From Candidatus Rokuibacteriota bacterium (lineage in GTDB: Bacteria; Methylomirabilota; Methylomirabilia; Rokubacteriales; CSP1-6), in contig QHSU01000074.1 in the NCBI GenBank assembly GCA_003220535.1, positions 1-64,000 of the forward strand: 64,000 nt of DNA, written 5' to 3'. The notes below the pieces were generated by a model that was given only the letters and a program-made list of their open reading frames with translations, was not told where the DNA came from and made no database searches. Shown piece by piece: positions 23,116 through 33,955 of the stretch (position 1 is its first letter; the number at the start of each line of letters is the position of its first letter). The position numbers were made by a program, and so were the translations under genes.

Positions 23116-23898
23116 ATGACGAAGCGCCGCGCGCTCGGCCAGCACTTTCTCCGTGACGGTGCGATCGGCCGCGCCATCGTGGATCTGGTCGCGCCGACCG
23201 CGCGCGATCTCGTCGTCGAGATCGGGCCGGGGGAGGGGGCGCTGACCGGTACCCTGGCCGGCCGCGCCGGTCGCGTCATCGCGCTCGAGGTCGACCCAGC
23301 CCTCGGCGCGGCGTTGCGAGCGCGCCTGCCGACCGTGGAGGTCCTCGACGCCGACGCGCGGACGTGGGACTACGCGCAGCTCGCGGCGCCGACGGGCGGG
23401 CGGGTGCTGATCGTCGGCAACCTGCCCTACAGCGTCGGGAAGCCGATCCTCGCGGCGCTGATCGGGGCCCGCACCGCGATTCACGAGATGGCGCTGATGC
23501 TCCAGCGCGAGGTGGCCGAGCGCGTGGCCGCCCCACCCGGTGGCAAGACCTACGGAAGTCTGTCGGTCTTCACCCAGCTCCACTGCGACGTGCGCGTGGC
23601 GCTCCGCGTGCCCCCGGGCGCGTTTCGCCCGCCCCCGCAGGTGGAGTCCTCGGTGCTCCATCTGCGTGTGCTGCAGGCGCCGCGGGTTCCGCTCGCCGAC
23701 GAACGGCGATTCGAGACGGTCGTCCGCGCGGCGTTCGCCCAACGGCGGAAGATGCTCGCGAACGCGCTGGGCGCGGGGCTCGGTCTTCCGCTCGAGGCCG
23801 TGCGCCGGGCCGCCGCAGCGGCCGGCATCGATCCCACGCGGCGGGCCGAAACCCTGAGCCTGCTCGAGTTCGCGGCGCTGACCGCGGAGCTGTCCTGA
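23116..23898 (+). CDS. rsmA: 16S rRNA dimethyladenosine transferase RsmA (KsgA)
   Basis: Dimethylates the two adjacent adenines in the 3'-terminal hairpin of 16S rRNA. The 260-residue protein has the opening RRALGQHFLRD, SAM motif I EIGPGEGALT, and motif IV GNLPYS (near residue 102). A C-terminal helical domain with FAQRRKMLANAL completes it. Full length, with no frame problems. Confidence 0.95.
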   Translation: MTKRRALGQHFLRDGAIGRAIVDLVAPTARDLVVEIGPGEGALTGTLAGRAGRVIALEVDPALGAALRARLPTVEVLDADARTWDYAQLAAPTGGRVLIVGNLPYSVGKPILAALIGARTAIHEMALMLQREVAERVAAPPGGKTYGSLSVFTQLHCDVRVALRVPPGAFRPPPQVESSVLHLRVLQAPRVPLADERRFETVVRAAFAQRRKMLANALGAGLGLPLEAVRRAAAAAGIDPTRRAETLSLLEFAALTAELS

Positions 23899-23918
23899 GG
23901 CGGGTTAGCGACCGACGG

Positions 23919-23952
23919 CCGCCCGAAGCTTCTCGTTGGCGGCTTCGGGCGG
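23919..23952 (+). terminator. Hairpin downstream of rsmA
   Basis: A perfect 11-bp inverted repeat (23919-23929 with 23942-23952) around a 12-base loop lies 20 bp past the rsmA stop. No T-run follows, so it may end transcription only with Rho or merely protect the 3' end. The rest of the 200-bp gap to the M23 gene shows no gene I can support. Confidence 0.45.
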
Positions 23953-24084
23953 ACCGACCCGGCCGCGACCCGCCGCTTGAGGTCGTTGCCCATCAAGACC
24001 ACCACGGCTGGTGTGTCGACGAGGCGCACCGCCCGGAAACGCCGAGCACCGCTGAATTTGCCGCCCTGGTCCGGCGGCTCTCGC

Positions 24085-24090
24085 TATGAT
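24085..24090 (+). promoter_or_regulatory. -10 hexamer, leaderless-type
   Basis: TATGAT ends eight bases before the ATG of the M23 peptidase gene (24099), and there is no Shine-Dalgarno. The predicted transcript would start at or very near the initiation codon. Confidence 0.5.
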
Positions 24091-24098
24091 GAAAAGCG

Positions 24099-25340
24099 AT
24101 GCACGCGCGCTCCGCGGCAGCGACGGCGCTGCTCACCGCGAGCCTCACCGGGCTCGCCGTGTCGACGTATCTCTATCTCTGGCCCGGCACGGCGCCGGCG
24201 CCCCGATGGCTCCCGGCGCCAGCACCGGCCGCCATCGTCCCGCGTCCCGCGTTTCCCGAGACGATTCGCAGCGTCGAGGTGGAACCGCGGGATACGCTCG
24301 CGCGCACGCTCGTGCGCGCAGGCCTCGAGGCGCGTGCCGCCACCCTGCTCGCCGCGCAGTTCGGGCGAAACGGCGCGGACATGCGAAGACTCCGTCCCGG
24401 CGCCGCGGTCCAGGTCACCTGGAATTTTCGGAACGAGCCGATCGAGGTCCGCTACGAAGCGAGCCCGTGGCTCTCCTTCGCCGCCCGTCCGGCGAACGGC
24501 GGCTGGCGCGTCGGACGGGCCGAGACCGTCCCCGAGGTTCGGGTCGAGGTCGTGAGCGGCACAGTGCAGCGCTCGCTGTTCGACGCGGTCGAGCGGACCG
24601 GCGAGTCGGCGCGGCTCGTGCTCGACCTGGTTGAGATTTTCTCCTCGGACTTCGACTTCACCGCCGACACGCGCGCCGGGGACCGCTTTCGTCTCCTGGT
24701 CGAGAAGCGCTACGCCGGCGACGACTTCGTCGACTACGGCCGAATCCTGGTCGCCCAGTACGCGAGCGGGGGCAAGACGCTCAGCGGCGTCGGCTTCGAG
24801 CGGGCGGCACGCTTCGGACACTACGATCTGGCGGGGGAGTCGCTGCGGAAGAGCTTCCTCAAGTCGCCGCTCGAGTTCACGCGCATCACCTCGGGCTTCA
24901 CCTACGCCCGGCCGCATCCGATCCTCGGCGGGGTGCGTCCGCATCTCGCGATCGACTACGGGGCGCCGGTCGGCACTCCGGTGCGCGCCGTCGCCGACGG
25001 CGTCGTGGTGCACGCCGGATGGAACGGCGGCAACGGCATCCAGGTCCACCTCCGGCATCGATCGGGCTACGAGACCCAGTACAACCATCTCTCGCGGATC
25101 GCCCCCGGACTCCAGGCCGGTGCGCGCGTGCGACAGAAGCAGATCATCGGCAACGTCGGCGCCACCGGACTCGCCACGGGGCCCCATCTCGACTACCGCG
25201 TCGCCAAGAATGGCACGTTCGTGAACCCGCTCGGCGAGAAGTTCATTCCCGGTGAGCCGATCCCCGCGGCGGCGCGCGCCGACTTTCAGCGCCAGTCGCG
25301 GGAGCTCCTCGCGCGTCTCGAGGCCACAGCGCCGCATTAG
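24099..25340 (+). CDS. M23 family (LytM) metallopeptidase
   Basis: Envelope-anchored cell-wall endopeptidase of 413 residues. An N-terminal hydrophobic segment (about residues 6-28) serves as signal anchor, followed by a proline-rich linker. A LysM/OapA-like region follows (DTLARTLVRAG to LRPGAAVQV), then a mixed domain. The C-terminal LytM domain carries zinc ligands in PHLAIDYG (HxxxD) and GPHLDYRV (HxH-type site, about residue 364), so it looks catalytically intact. This MepM-like layout fits opening of the murein mesh during growth. Confidence 0.87.
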   Translation: MHARSAAATALLTASLTGLAVSTYLYLWPGTAPAPRWLPAPAPAAIVPRPAFPETIRSVEVEPRDTLARTLVRAGLEARAATLLAAQFGRNGADMRRLRPGAAVQVTWNFRNEPIEVRYEASPWLSFAARPANGGWRVGRAETVPEVRVEVVSGTVQRSLFDAVERTGESARLVLDLVEIFSSDFDFTADTRAGDRFRLLVEKRYAGDDFVDYGRILVAQYASGGKTLSGVGFERAARFGHYDLAGESLRKSFLKSPLEFTRITSGFTYARPHPILGGVRPHLAIDYGAPVGTPVRAVADGVVVHAGWNGGNGIQVHLRHRSGYETQYNHLSRIAPGLQAGARVRQKQIIGNVGATGLATGPHLDYRVAKNGTFVNPLGEKFIPGEPIPAAARADFQRQSRELLARLEATAPH

Positions 25341-25366
25341 AGGTCGGAGGGGCCTCGACGGCTCCC

Positions 25367-25693
25367 TCAGAGCCCGGGCCCTCGCTGGTCGAGCGCGAAC
25401 CGCAGGGCGCGCTCGACCTCCGCGAGCTTCTCGGTGGACAGCGGACCGATCGGCTGGGTCAGCGACTGTCGCGGGATCGTCGTGATCGTGTCCAGGCTGA
25501 CGACGCAGGCCTTCGGCAGCCCGTCGTCGGACCCCAGCGAAACCTCGGTCGGGATTCGACGGATCCGCGTGGTCACCGGCGCGACGGTGACGAGCTGACG
25601 GATGACGTACGCCTCGTTACGGGACAGCACGACCACCGGGCGCCGGCCCGCGGGTGCGGGCAGGTCAGCCCACCAGATTTCACCCCGTCGCAT
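25367..25693 (-). CDS. MazF/PemK-family toxin
   Basis: A 108-residue protein opening with MRRGEIWWADLP and containing RRPVVVLSRN and VTVAPVTTRIRRIPTEV, the hallmarks of MazF/PemK endoribonucleases that cleave mRNA. The ATG follows directly after the antitoxin stop codon with no intervening base, so translation is probably coupled. It is convergent with the M23 gene, 26 bp apart. Confidence 0.88.
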   Translation of the reverse strand: MRRGEIWWADLPAPAGRRPVVVLSRNEAYVIRQLVTVAPVTTRIRRIPTEVSLGSDDGLPKACVVSLDTITTIPRQSLTQPIGPLSTEKLAEVERALRFALDQRGPGL

Positions 25694-25951
25694 CTACCAG
25701 TCGTCGCCGGACAAGAGCCGGACGGCAGCGGCTTCCGCCGCTTTCACCTCTCGCTGACTCTCGGGCCGCCGTCGATATCCGGCCTCGTACTCGCGGACGA
25801 GCGCGACCTGGGCCTGATCGTGCAGCCAGTGGCGAAGAGCCTCCTGCATGACGGCGCTCCGGCTCTTACCGCGGATCTTTCGAATCTTCTCGATCGCGCG
25901 GTAGAGATCGTCCGGGATGCTCACGGCCACCTTGGTCGCGACCTTCGCCAT
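25694..25951 (-). CDS. Ribbon-helix-helix antitoxin
   Basis: An 85-residue antitoxin. The N-terminus (VAVSIPDDLYRAIEKIRKIRG) is a ribbon-helix-helix DNA-binding unit, and the C-terminal tail is the likely toxin-neutralising part. I chose ATG 25951 because GGGAGG lies six bases upstream; an in-frame ATG at 25984 lacks such a site. Antitoxin-first order and the adjoining MazF toxin make it a type II toxin-antitoxin operon, probably autorepressed at the promoter just upstream. Confidence 0.85.
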   Translation of the reverse strand: MAKVATKVAVSIPDDLYRAIEKIRKIRGKSRSAVMQEALRHWLHDQAQVALVREYEAGYRRRPESQREVKAAEAAAVRLLSGDDW

Positions 25952-25986
25952 CGGGATCCTCCCACCGGGCTCCAGAGTATGCATGA

Positions 25987-26015
25987 AGTATAACCATAGT
26001 CATACCGGCGAGCAA
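25987..26015 (-). promoter_or_regulatory. Promoter and operator of the toxin-antitoxin operon
   Basis: Read on the minus strand: TTGCTC (26010-26015), a 17-bp spacer, then TATACT (25987-25992). An imperfect 18-bp palindrome (25988-26005, outer GTAT...ATAC symmetric) overlaps the -10 box, a natural site for the ribbon-helix-helix antitoxin to repress its own promoter. The binding itself is inference. Confidence 0.6.
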
Positions 26016-26118
26016 GCGCCTCCGTCGGCGGGCCGGCGGCGGCCGTGCCACATTCGGGAAACTTCAGCGAACCCGAGGGGGGGTGGTACGATCAACCGCA
26101 CGTCAGGAAAGGAGTTCC

Positions 26119-27773
<1,655 letters not shown>

Positions 27774-27774
<1 letters not shown>

Positions 27775-29936
27775 TGGCGACAGTCGTCTCGACGGACGAA
27801 AAGCCTCGTCGGCGCCGCAAGCGCGGGAGCGACCGTTGGCTCAGCGAGGTCAAGGGCATCATGGCGCTCCTCGCCGCGGGCTTCGGTCTCGTCGCGCTCG
27901 CGACCTTCGATCCGACCCTGACGCCCGCCGCGCAGCAAGGCCCGACCGGCCCCATCGGCGTCTGGCTCGGCTGGGCGACCTTCCAGTCCCTCGGCTACGC
28001 CGGCTTTCTCCTGCCGCTCGTGCTCGGCGCCTGGGGCGCGTCGGCGTTTCTGCGACCGATCGCCGTGCGTGGCTGGGTACCGATCGTCGGGCTCGCCGCG
28101 CTGCTCGTGAGCGCCGCCGGGCTGCTCACGCAGGCCATGGGCGTCCGCAGCGGCGCCACCGGCGGCGGCATCATTGGATACGCGACCAGCGCGGCGCTCC
28201 GCGCCGGGTTCGGCAACGTCGGCGCCTGGCTCACGCTGATCGCCGCGGTCCCGATCGGCGTGCTCTGCGTGACGCGCGTCTCGTACGCCGCCGTGGTGCG
28301 CATCACGACGGTGCGACTCGCGAGGCTCCGCCGTCGCAGGGCCTCCTCCGTGCAGGCGCCGCGAGTGGCCCTGGAGCCGGTGTCCGCTGCCGACCCCCTG
28401 GCCACGGCCGAGCTCGAGGTCGTCGCGCCGCCGCTCGTCGTCGAGCCCTCGCGCCCGCGCGGGCGCCTGGCCGAGCAGGGGCTCGCATGGCAGGAGACCT
28501 TCGACTTCGGCCGGGGCGGCGCCGAGTCCTTCCAGCTGCCGCCGGTGGGGCTCCTCAAGGTCCCCGCCGCATCCGAGCTGAAGCGAACGCGCGAGGAGCT
28601 GCAGGAGAACGCCGAGACGATCCGCCGCAAGCTCCAGGACTTCGAGGTCGAGGGACGGATCGTCCAGGTGAGCCCGGGCCCCATCATCACCTCGTACGAG
28701 TTCGAGCCCGCGCCCGGGATCAAGATCAGCCAGGTCGTGAACCTCGGCGACGACCTGGCGCTCGCGCTGAAATCGGCCTCCGTGCGGATCGTCGGGCCGA
28801 TTCCGGGCCGCGGCACCGTCGCGATCGAGGTGCCGAACGACGAGGCGGTCACCGTGTACCTGCGCGAGATCTTCGTCTCCGCGGAATTCGCCGAGTCGAA
28901 GGGGAAGCTGCCGCTGGCGCTCGGCAAGGACGTGACCGGCACGCCGATCGTCTCCGACCTGACGGCGATGCCCCATCTGCTCGTCGCCGGCGCCACCGGC
29001 AGCGGCAAGTCGGTGGGCCTCAACTCCATGATCTGCTCGATCCTCTACAAGGCGACGCCCGCCGACGTGCGGTTCCTCCTGATCGACCCCAAGCGCCTCG
29101 AGCTCAGCGTGTACGAGGGCATTCCGCACCTGCTGGCGCCGGTGGTCACCGACTCGAAGGAAGCGGCGGCGCGCCTGCGCTGGATCGTCGGCAAGATGGA
29201 CGAGCGGTACAAGCTCTTGCAGACCAAGCAGGTCCGGTCCATCGAGGGCTACAACAAGGCCGTCGGCCCGGAGGAGCACCTGCCCTACTGGGTCGTCGTC
29301 GTAGACGAGCTGGCCGATCTCATGGTGGTGTCGGCGGGCGAGGTCCAGACCTCGCTGGTGCGTCTGGCCCAGATCGCACGGGCGGTCGGGATCCACCTGA
29401 TCATCGCGACCCAGCGGCCGTCGGTCGACGTCGTGACCGGGTTGATCAAGGCGAATTTTCCGACGCGGATCGCGTTCCAGGTTGCGTCGAAGGTGGATTC
29501 GCGGACCGTTCTGGACGGGAACGGGGCGGAACAGTTGCTGGGCCGCGGCGATATGATCTTCGTCCCGCCCGGGGCGAACAAGCAGGTGCGCGTGCACGGC
29601 TCGTGGGTCGGCGACGACGAAGTCCGGGCGGTCTGCGATTTCCTCCGCCGCCAGGGCACCGCCGTCTACGAGGAGGTCGTGCTGGCGACCGAGGAGGAGG
29701 TCGCCGAGGGTAACGCCGCCGAGCGCGACGATCTCTTCTGGGACGCCGTGCACCTGGTGATCGGCCAGCGCCAGGCCTCGATCTCGTTCCTGCAGCGGCG
29801 CATGCGCCTGGGCTATCCGAAGGCCGCGCGTTTCATCGACATGATGGAGCAGGACCGCGTCATCGGCCCGGGCGACGGCGCCAAACCCCGCGAAGTCCTC
29901 GTCGGCCCCGAGTATCTCGCCAAGCGCGGGAAGTAG
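27774..29936 (+). CDS. ftsK: DNA translocase FtsK/SpoIIIE
   Basis: Septal DNA pump that clears chromosome ends and dimers at division. The 720-residue protein has four N-terminal membrane helices (about residues 22-175), a short basic linker, and the RecA-like motor with Walker A GATGSGKSVGLNS (about 405-417) and Walker B VVVVDELADLM. A C-terminal gamma winged helix (SFLQRRMRLGYPKAARFID) reads KOPS-type sequences. ATG 27774 has GGAGG four bases upstream and shares its A with the rnj stop (TGATG). Confidence 0.95.
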
Positions 29937-29956
29937 CCGACCGAGGCCCCCGGGCG

Positions 29957-30484
29957 ATGATGCGGCAAAGGCTCGCGCTTTTGGGGGCCCTCATCCTTGG
30001 TCTCCTCAGCGGGCTCGGAGCTGGCGCAGCCGCCGCCGACGAAACGAGCGAGGCGCTTCGCCCCTGCACACGCGCGGATCTCATCGGCACGTGGGCGGTC
30101 ATCCGCTTCGGGACGGCGCCCTCGGTGCGGGTCGACCCCGCGGACCCGTACTTTCACCCGCACCAGCGCTACGTCTTTCACACGAACGCGAGCATGCGCC
30201 ACCTGACCTCGACCACGCCGGTCACGCGGCAGGACCACCGCGCGATGCTGGCGGCGGCCCCCACGAGCACCTGGGCGGTCGACGACCGCGGTCGGCTTCT
30301 CGTACAGAAGGCCGGCGGTTCCCGGCCGCAGGTGGACGTCTGCCAGGTCTTCGTGATGAAGGTCAACGACCCGCGGAGCTCGGTCCCGGCGTTGCCCGGC
30401 GATCTCCTGCTGACCCACTACGACGAAGACAAAAACCCGATCGCGCGCCGTCTGCTGAGGAAGCTGGCCGAGTTCCGCGAGTGA
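29957..30484 (+). CDS. Secreted hypothetical protein
   Basis: A 175-residue protein with a clear signal peptide (MMRQR, hydrophobic core, cleavage near AAADE). The mature part contains LRPCTRADLIGTWAVIRF and, later, VDVCQVFVMK, so one disulphide between the two cysteines is possible. The LIGTWxxxxF start followed by beta-prone stretches recalls lipocalin-like calycins, but I cannot confirm this. It follows ftsK by 20 bp. Confidence 0.7.
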   Translation: MMRQRLALLGALILGLLSGLGAGAAAADETSEALRPCTRADLIGTWAVIRFGTAPSVRVDPADPYFHPHQRYVFHTNASMRHLTSTTPVTRQDHRAMLAAAPTSTWAVDDRGRLLVQKAGGSRPQVDVCQVFVMKVNDPRSSVPALPGDLLLTHYDEDKNPIARRLLRKLAEFRE

Positions 30485-30506
30485 CGGCGCGGGCGCGGTG
30501 GTCGGC

Positions 30507-30626
30507 TCAGCGTTCGCCGCGAGGCTTCGTGGGCCAGACGAGCTCGAGCACCCCGAGGATCAAGAATCCGCAGGCACCGAGGGTCGCGAGCAGGATCCCG
30601 ACCTCTTCGGAGAGCCACAGCTCCAC
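30507..30626 (-). CDS. Putative small single-pass membrane protein
   Basis: A 39-codon frame, GTG start at 30626 and stop at 30507, encodes an acidic N-terminus (LWLSEEVG), one hydrophobic span of about 22 residues ending at VLELVWP, and a basic tail (TKPRGER). Positive charge at the C-terminal end predicts that end inside. An in-frame TAA lies four codons upstream, so the gene cannot be longer. There is no clear Shine-Dalgarno, and it might be chance, but the charge-hydrophobic-charge layout is protein-like. Confidence 0.4.
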   Translation of the reverse strand: MELWLSEEVGILLATLGACGFLILGVLELVWPTKPRGER

Positions 30627-30675
30627 GTAAACGATTTAAACGGAGGGGCGCCCCGGCCACCAAGAAAATAGACGC

Positions 30676-32076
30676 CTAGAACCGGATCCGGACGCGATAG
30701 GCGATCTTGGCTGCCCCTTCCTTCGGCACCGCGATCTGGTACTTCAGCGTGTGGGCCTCGATCTTCTCGTACGAGTGGTTCGAGGCCAGGACCTGCCAGT
30801 CACCGGGCACGGGCTCGATGACGGTGACGGTCTGGGCCTGGCTCTTGTGGTTCCGGAGGCTGATCTCCCACTCGACCTCGTAGAGGTTCGAGGCGACCTT
30901 CTTGAAATCCTTCTGCGTGCGCTCGCCGACCAGGTCGAAGGCGTTGCCCATCTTGATCTTCACGCGCTCGTCCTTGGGGATCCAGTCCTCGCCGATGAAC
31001 TGCTGGCTGCCCGAGCCGTCGGCCTTGTAGACGCGGATCTTGCCCTTCGGCAGCGGCAGGCCCAGGCGGTTTTCCCGGCTGTTCTTGACCTCGAGGTAGA
31101 CCCCGACCTTCTGGTTCGAGACCGGCACGCCGTACGCATTGCGGTAGTAGTCCTGCGCGCCGTAGTAGATGAGGTCTTTCGCGATCGGCACCTCGGTCGC
31201 CGCCAGGAGCGACAGCTGCTTGGTCTGGTTATCCTTGATCGTCGTGCGGCCATCGAGCGTGTAGAGGTGATACTCGAAGAACCCCTCGGATTTGAAGTCG
31301 CGGCTCGCGTCCGCCATCGACTGCGCCTTGGCCGCCACCTCGAGCAACCGCCCGTCGCGCCGCGGCTCCGGCGCCCGGTTCACGTCGCCGGCGACGAGCT
31401 TCAGCGCGGCGTTGCCGTACGTGGCCCCGCTCTTGTTGTCGATCGTCACCCAGCCCGTCAGGTCGGAGAGCGTGTCGGCGGCGTTGAGCACCATGACGTA
31501 GTCGGCCTTCCACGTGATCCCGCCCGTGAGATACGACGCCTCGACGCGCTGGGGCCGCGCGGTCTGATTGCGCAGGAGCCAGACGAGCGTCGGCTTGGCC
31601 ACGAGGTTGTCGGGCAGCGCGGGCAAGACGAGTCGGCCGTAGTGCCCCATGTGGATCTGGCCGTTGATCTCGAAGACCGGCCCGTTGGTCGAGAGCAGCG
31701 TGGCCTCGTGAAAGGTGCCGTCGGTCTGGTAGAGGCGGACCTTCCGACCGACGTACTTCTCCATCAGCTTCTGGCTCGTCAGCAGATCGTACTCATAGTT
31801 CTGCTCGAGGATCTTGAGCCCGGGCGCATCGGTGAGCGACTTGAGGTGCACCGTCGTCGGATCGATCTGCGCGGCCACGTCCATGAACTGCACCTCGCTC
31901 ACCCCGGCGGGCAGGCGTGTCTCGCGCAGGTCCTTCACGAGCCCGAGGTTCCCGTTGTAGATCGTCACCATGACTTCACGCTGGTCGTCGTGGGTGACGC
32001 TCAGGGGCGCCGCGGCGGCGGGCCCTTCGGCGCCGAGCACGAGACTCAGGGTCAAGGCGATCAGCGGCTTGTTCAT
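30676..32076 (-). CDS. DUF4139 domain-containing secreted protein
   Basis: A 466-residue protein with a signal peptide (MNKPLIALTLSLVLG, cleavage near AAAA). The mature part opens with REVMVTIYNGNLGLVKD, includes the SYLTGGITWKADYVMVLN core, and ends in a beta-rich region (EWEISLRNHKSQAQTVTVIEPVPGDW), all DUF4139 features. The function of the family is unknown. ATG 32076 has GGAGG nine bases upstream. It lies downstream of a sigma/anti-sigma pair on the same strand and may belong to that regulon. Confidence 0.82.
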   Translation of the reverse strand: MNKPLIALTLSLVLGAEGPAAAAPLSVTHDDQREVMVTIYNGNLGLVKDLRETRLPAGVSEVQFMDVAAQIDPTTVHLKSLTDAPGLKILEQNYEYDLLTSQKLMEKYVGRKVRLYQTDGTFHEATLLSTNGPVFEINGQIHMGHYGRLVLPALPDNLVAKPTLVWLLRNQTARPQRVEASYLTGGITWKADYVMVLNAADTLSDLTGWVTIDNKSGATYGNAALKLVAGDVNRAPEPRRDGRLLEVAAKAQSMADASRDFKSEGFFEYHLYTLDGRTTIKDNQTKQLSLLAATEVPIAKDLIYYGAQDYYRNAYGVPVSNQKVGVYLEVKNSRENRLGLPLPKGKIRVYKADGSGSQQFIGEDWIPKDERVKIKMGNAFDLVGERTQKDFKKVASNLYEVEWEISLRNHKSQAQTVTVIEPVPGDWQVLASNHSYEKIEAHTLKYQIAVPKEGAAKIAYRVRIRF

Positions 32077-32171
32077 GAGGTAGTTCCTCCCGGTCGTCCG
32101 GATTTGGCGACCTGCCGAGTTAGACCGGAGAGGGTGCCCGAAGTTCCCCGGGGCGCGTCCGGGGACGGCGA

Positions 32172-33254
32172 TCAGCGGCCGATTCGTACGACGACGCGGG
32201 CCTGCGCGGGGAGCGCGGTGGGTTCTCGGGTCGGTTGCCAGCGCCCGAGACGGGCGAGCTCCCGCGCGAACTCCGCGTACGCCTCGCGGGGGATCGTGAG
32301 CTCGATGATCGGCCCCTCGGGCCCGTCGAGGCGCCGGTCCTCGACGCCACCGACCCGTGCTACCAGCTCGGCGAGGCGTCCGAGCGCCGCGTCGCGGTCG
32401 CTCACCGCCAGCCGACCCGAGACGTCGGGGGGCGCGAACGACGTCGCCGTCGACGAGCCGGTCGTGGGCCGCCGCGCTTGCGGGTCGATCCGCGACTGGG
32501 GAGCCGGCGCGAGCTGGCGTCGGGCGCTCTCCTTGTCGGCTCCCGGCTCGCGCTCGGCCGGCGCCTGTGGGGCCTGGAGCTTGCCGACGATCTGGGATTC
32601 CGCCGGAGGCGCCGGACGGCTTTCCTCCTTCTGTCCCACGAAATCCCGGGAGGCGTCCTTGAGACCGGCGGCGCGCTGCTGCGCTTCGTCTCGGGGGGCC
32701 GCCGCCGCCGCCTTTTTCTCGATGTCGTCGTTCTTCCCCGGCGTCTGGTGCTTCGCTGGCTGCCGGTCCTTTTCCGGCGCCGGGCTCGGGGTCGAAGGCT
32801 GCGGACTCGGTGTCGAAAGCTCGGGGCGTGGCGTCGAAGGCGGCGACGCGACGCCGCGCGGCGCCTCGGTCGCCACCGGCGGACTCGGCTCCAGACGGGC
32901 CGCCTGCTGGAGCTCGGGTGTGGCGCGGAAGACGTAGACGACGCCGACTGCGACGAGCACGACCGCCGCGGCTTCGATCGGGAGCTTCAGGGGCCAGGGG
33001 AGGAACAGCGAGCGCAGCAGGCGCCGAGGCCAAGGTACTGGTCGCGCGGCGGCGAGCACCCGATCCACGAAGCCCGCCGGGGCGCGGGCCGGCTCGACCG
33101 CGCGCAGCAGCGCGACGGTGTCCTTGAACCGCTGGAGCTCCCGGCGGCAGTCGGCGCACGTCGCCAGGTGGGCGTCGAAGGCGCCGCGCTCGTCGGCGCC
33201 GAGTGTCTCGTCGACCAGCGCGGAGAACAGGTCGCGCGCGTCGTGGCAAGTCAT
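32172..33254 (-). CDS. Anti-sigma factor with zinc-finger domain and periplasmic region
   Basis: A 360-residue single-pass membrane protein. The N-terminal anti-sigma zinc-binding fold has C3, H29, C33 and C36 (HLATCADC), and a transmembrane helix spans about residues 91-110. A long Pro/Ala/Glu-rich linker follows, then a compact C-terminal domain (about 270-360) that could sense an envelope signal. ATG 33254 overlaps the stop of the ECF sigma gene (ATGA), the usual order for sigma and its inhibitor. Confidence 0.85.
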   Translation of the reverse strand: MTCHDARDLFSALVDETLGADERGAFDAHLATCADCRRELQRFKDTVALLRAVEPARAPAGFVDRVLAAARPVPWPRRLLRSLFLPWPLKLPIEAAAVVLVAVGVVYVFRATPELQQAARLEPSPPVATEAPRGVASPPSTPRPELSTPSPQPSTPSPAPEKDRQPAKHQTPGKNDDIEKKAAAAAPRDEAQQRAAGLKDASRDFVGQKEESRPAPPAESQIVGKLQAPQAPAEREPGADKESARRQLAPAPQSRIDPQARRPTTGSSTATSFAPPDVSGRLAVSDRDAALGRLAELVARVGGVEDRRLDGPEGPIIELTIPREAYAEFARELARLGRWQPTREPTALPAQARVVVRIGR

Positions 33255-33811
33255 GGTAGGAGGAACCGCTCGAGCTTCTCCTTCAGGTCCATGCGCGCCC
33301 GGTGGAGCCTCGACCGCACGGTGCCGAGCTCCAGCTCGAGCGCCGCGGCGATCTCCTCGTACGAGAGGCCCTCGAGATCACGGAGCACAACGACGATCCG
33401 CCGCTCTTCGCTGAGCTCGGCGATCGCGCGGTGCAGCGCCGCCTCCAGCTCGCTCCTCTCGAGCTCGTCGGCGGGACCGGCTCGGCTCGACGCCAGCCGC
33501 GTCAGCGTCTCCTCGCCCTCGCGCACCAGGCGTCGCTCGCCCGACGCCAGCCGGTTCAGGCAGAGGCGCGACGCGATCGCGTAGAGCCACGTCGAGAGCT
33601 TCGCGTCGCCGCGGAACTCGGCGATGGCTCGGTGGACACGGAGAAAGACCTCCTGCGCGAGCTCTTCGGCTTCCGCGCGGCTGCCCAGCATCCTGAGCGC
33701 CACGCCGAAGACGCGATGCTGGTAGGCGATCACCAGCTCCTCGAAGGCTCGAGGCTCGCCCCGCCGGAGCCGGTCCACCAGGTGTGCCTCATCGCCCGTC
33801 CGCCCTTCCAT
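33251..33811 (-). CDS. ECF-type RNA polymerase sigma factor
   Basis: A 186-residue RpoE-like sigma factor. Region 2 reads AFEELVIAYQHRVFGVALRMLG to LSTWLYAIASRLCLNRL, and region 4 (LSEERRIVVVLRDLEGLSYEEIAAALELELGTVRSRLHRAR) has the helix-turn-helix for the -35 element. There is no region 3, as expected for group 4. It is translationally coupled to its anti-sigma and so probably controlled by release from the membrane. It probably activates its own promoter in the 144-bp divergent gap to the SnoaL gene. Confidence 0.92.
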   Translation of the reverse strand: MEGRTGDEAHLVDRLRRGEPRAFEELVIAYQHRVFGVALRMLGSRAEAEELAQEVFLRVHRAIAEFRGDAKLSTWLYAIASRLCLNRLASGERRLVREGEETLTRLASSRAGPADELERSELEAALHRAIAELSEERRIVVVLRDLEGLSYEEIAAALELELGTVRSRLHRARMDLKEKLERFLLP

Positions 33812-33955
33812 CCGGTTAGACCATACCGCCCGCCCCGGGTTCCCCGACGGCTAAATTCGCGATCGCCGCCCGTGGCGGCGCGTTGCGCAGGCGACTGGGC
33901 GGGCCCATACTGCCGGCAACCGCTGCGCCGTCGTCGCAGCCGCGAAAGGACGCGC

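Noticed and set aside
23899-24098. Possible minus-strand gene remnant with a VRLVDTPAVVVLMGNDLKRR-like stretch
   Set aside because: The stretch is short, has no recognisable family and continues only as shadow sequence into rsmA. I could not support a gene.
23977-24555. Plus-strand 192-codon frame across the start of the M23 gene
   Set aside because: It overlaps the well-supported M23 frame, is Arg/Ser/Pro-rich and has no motif.
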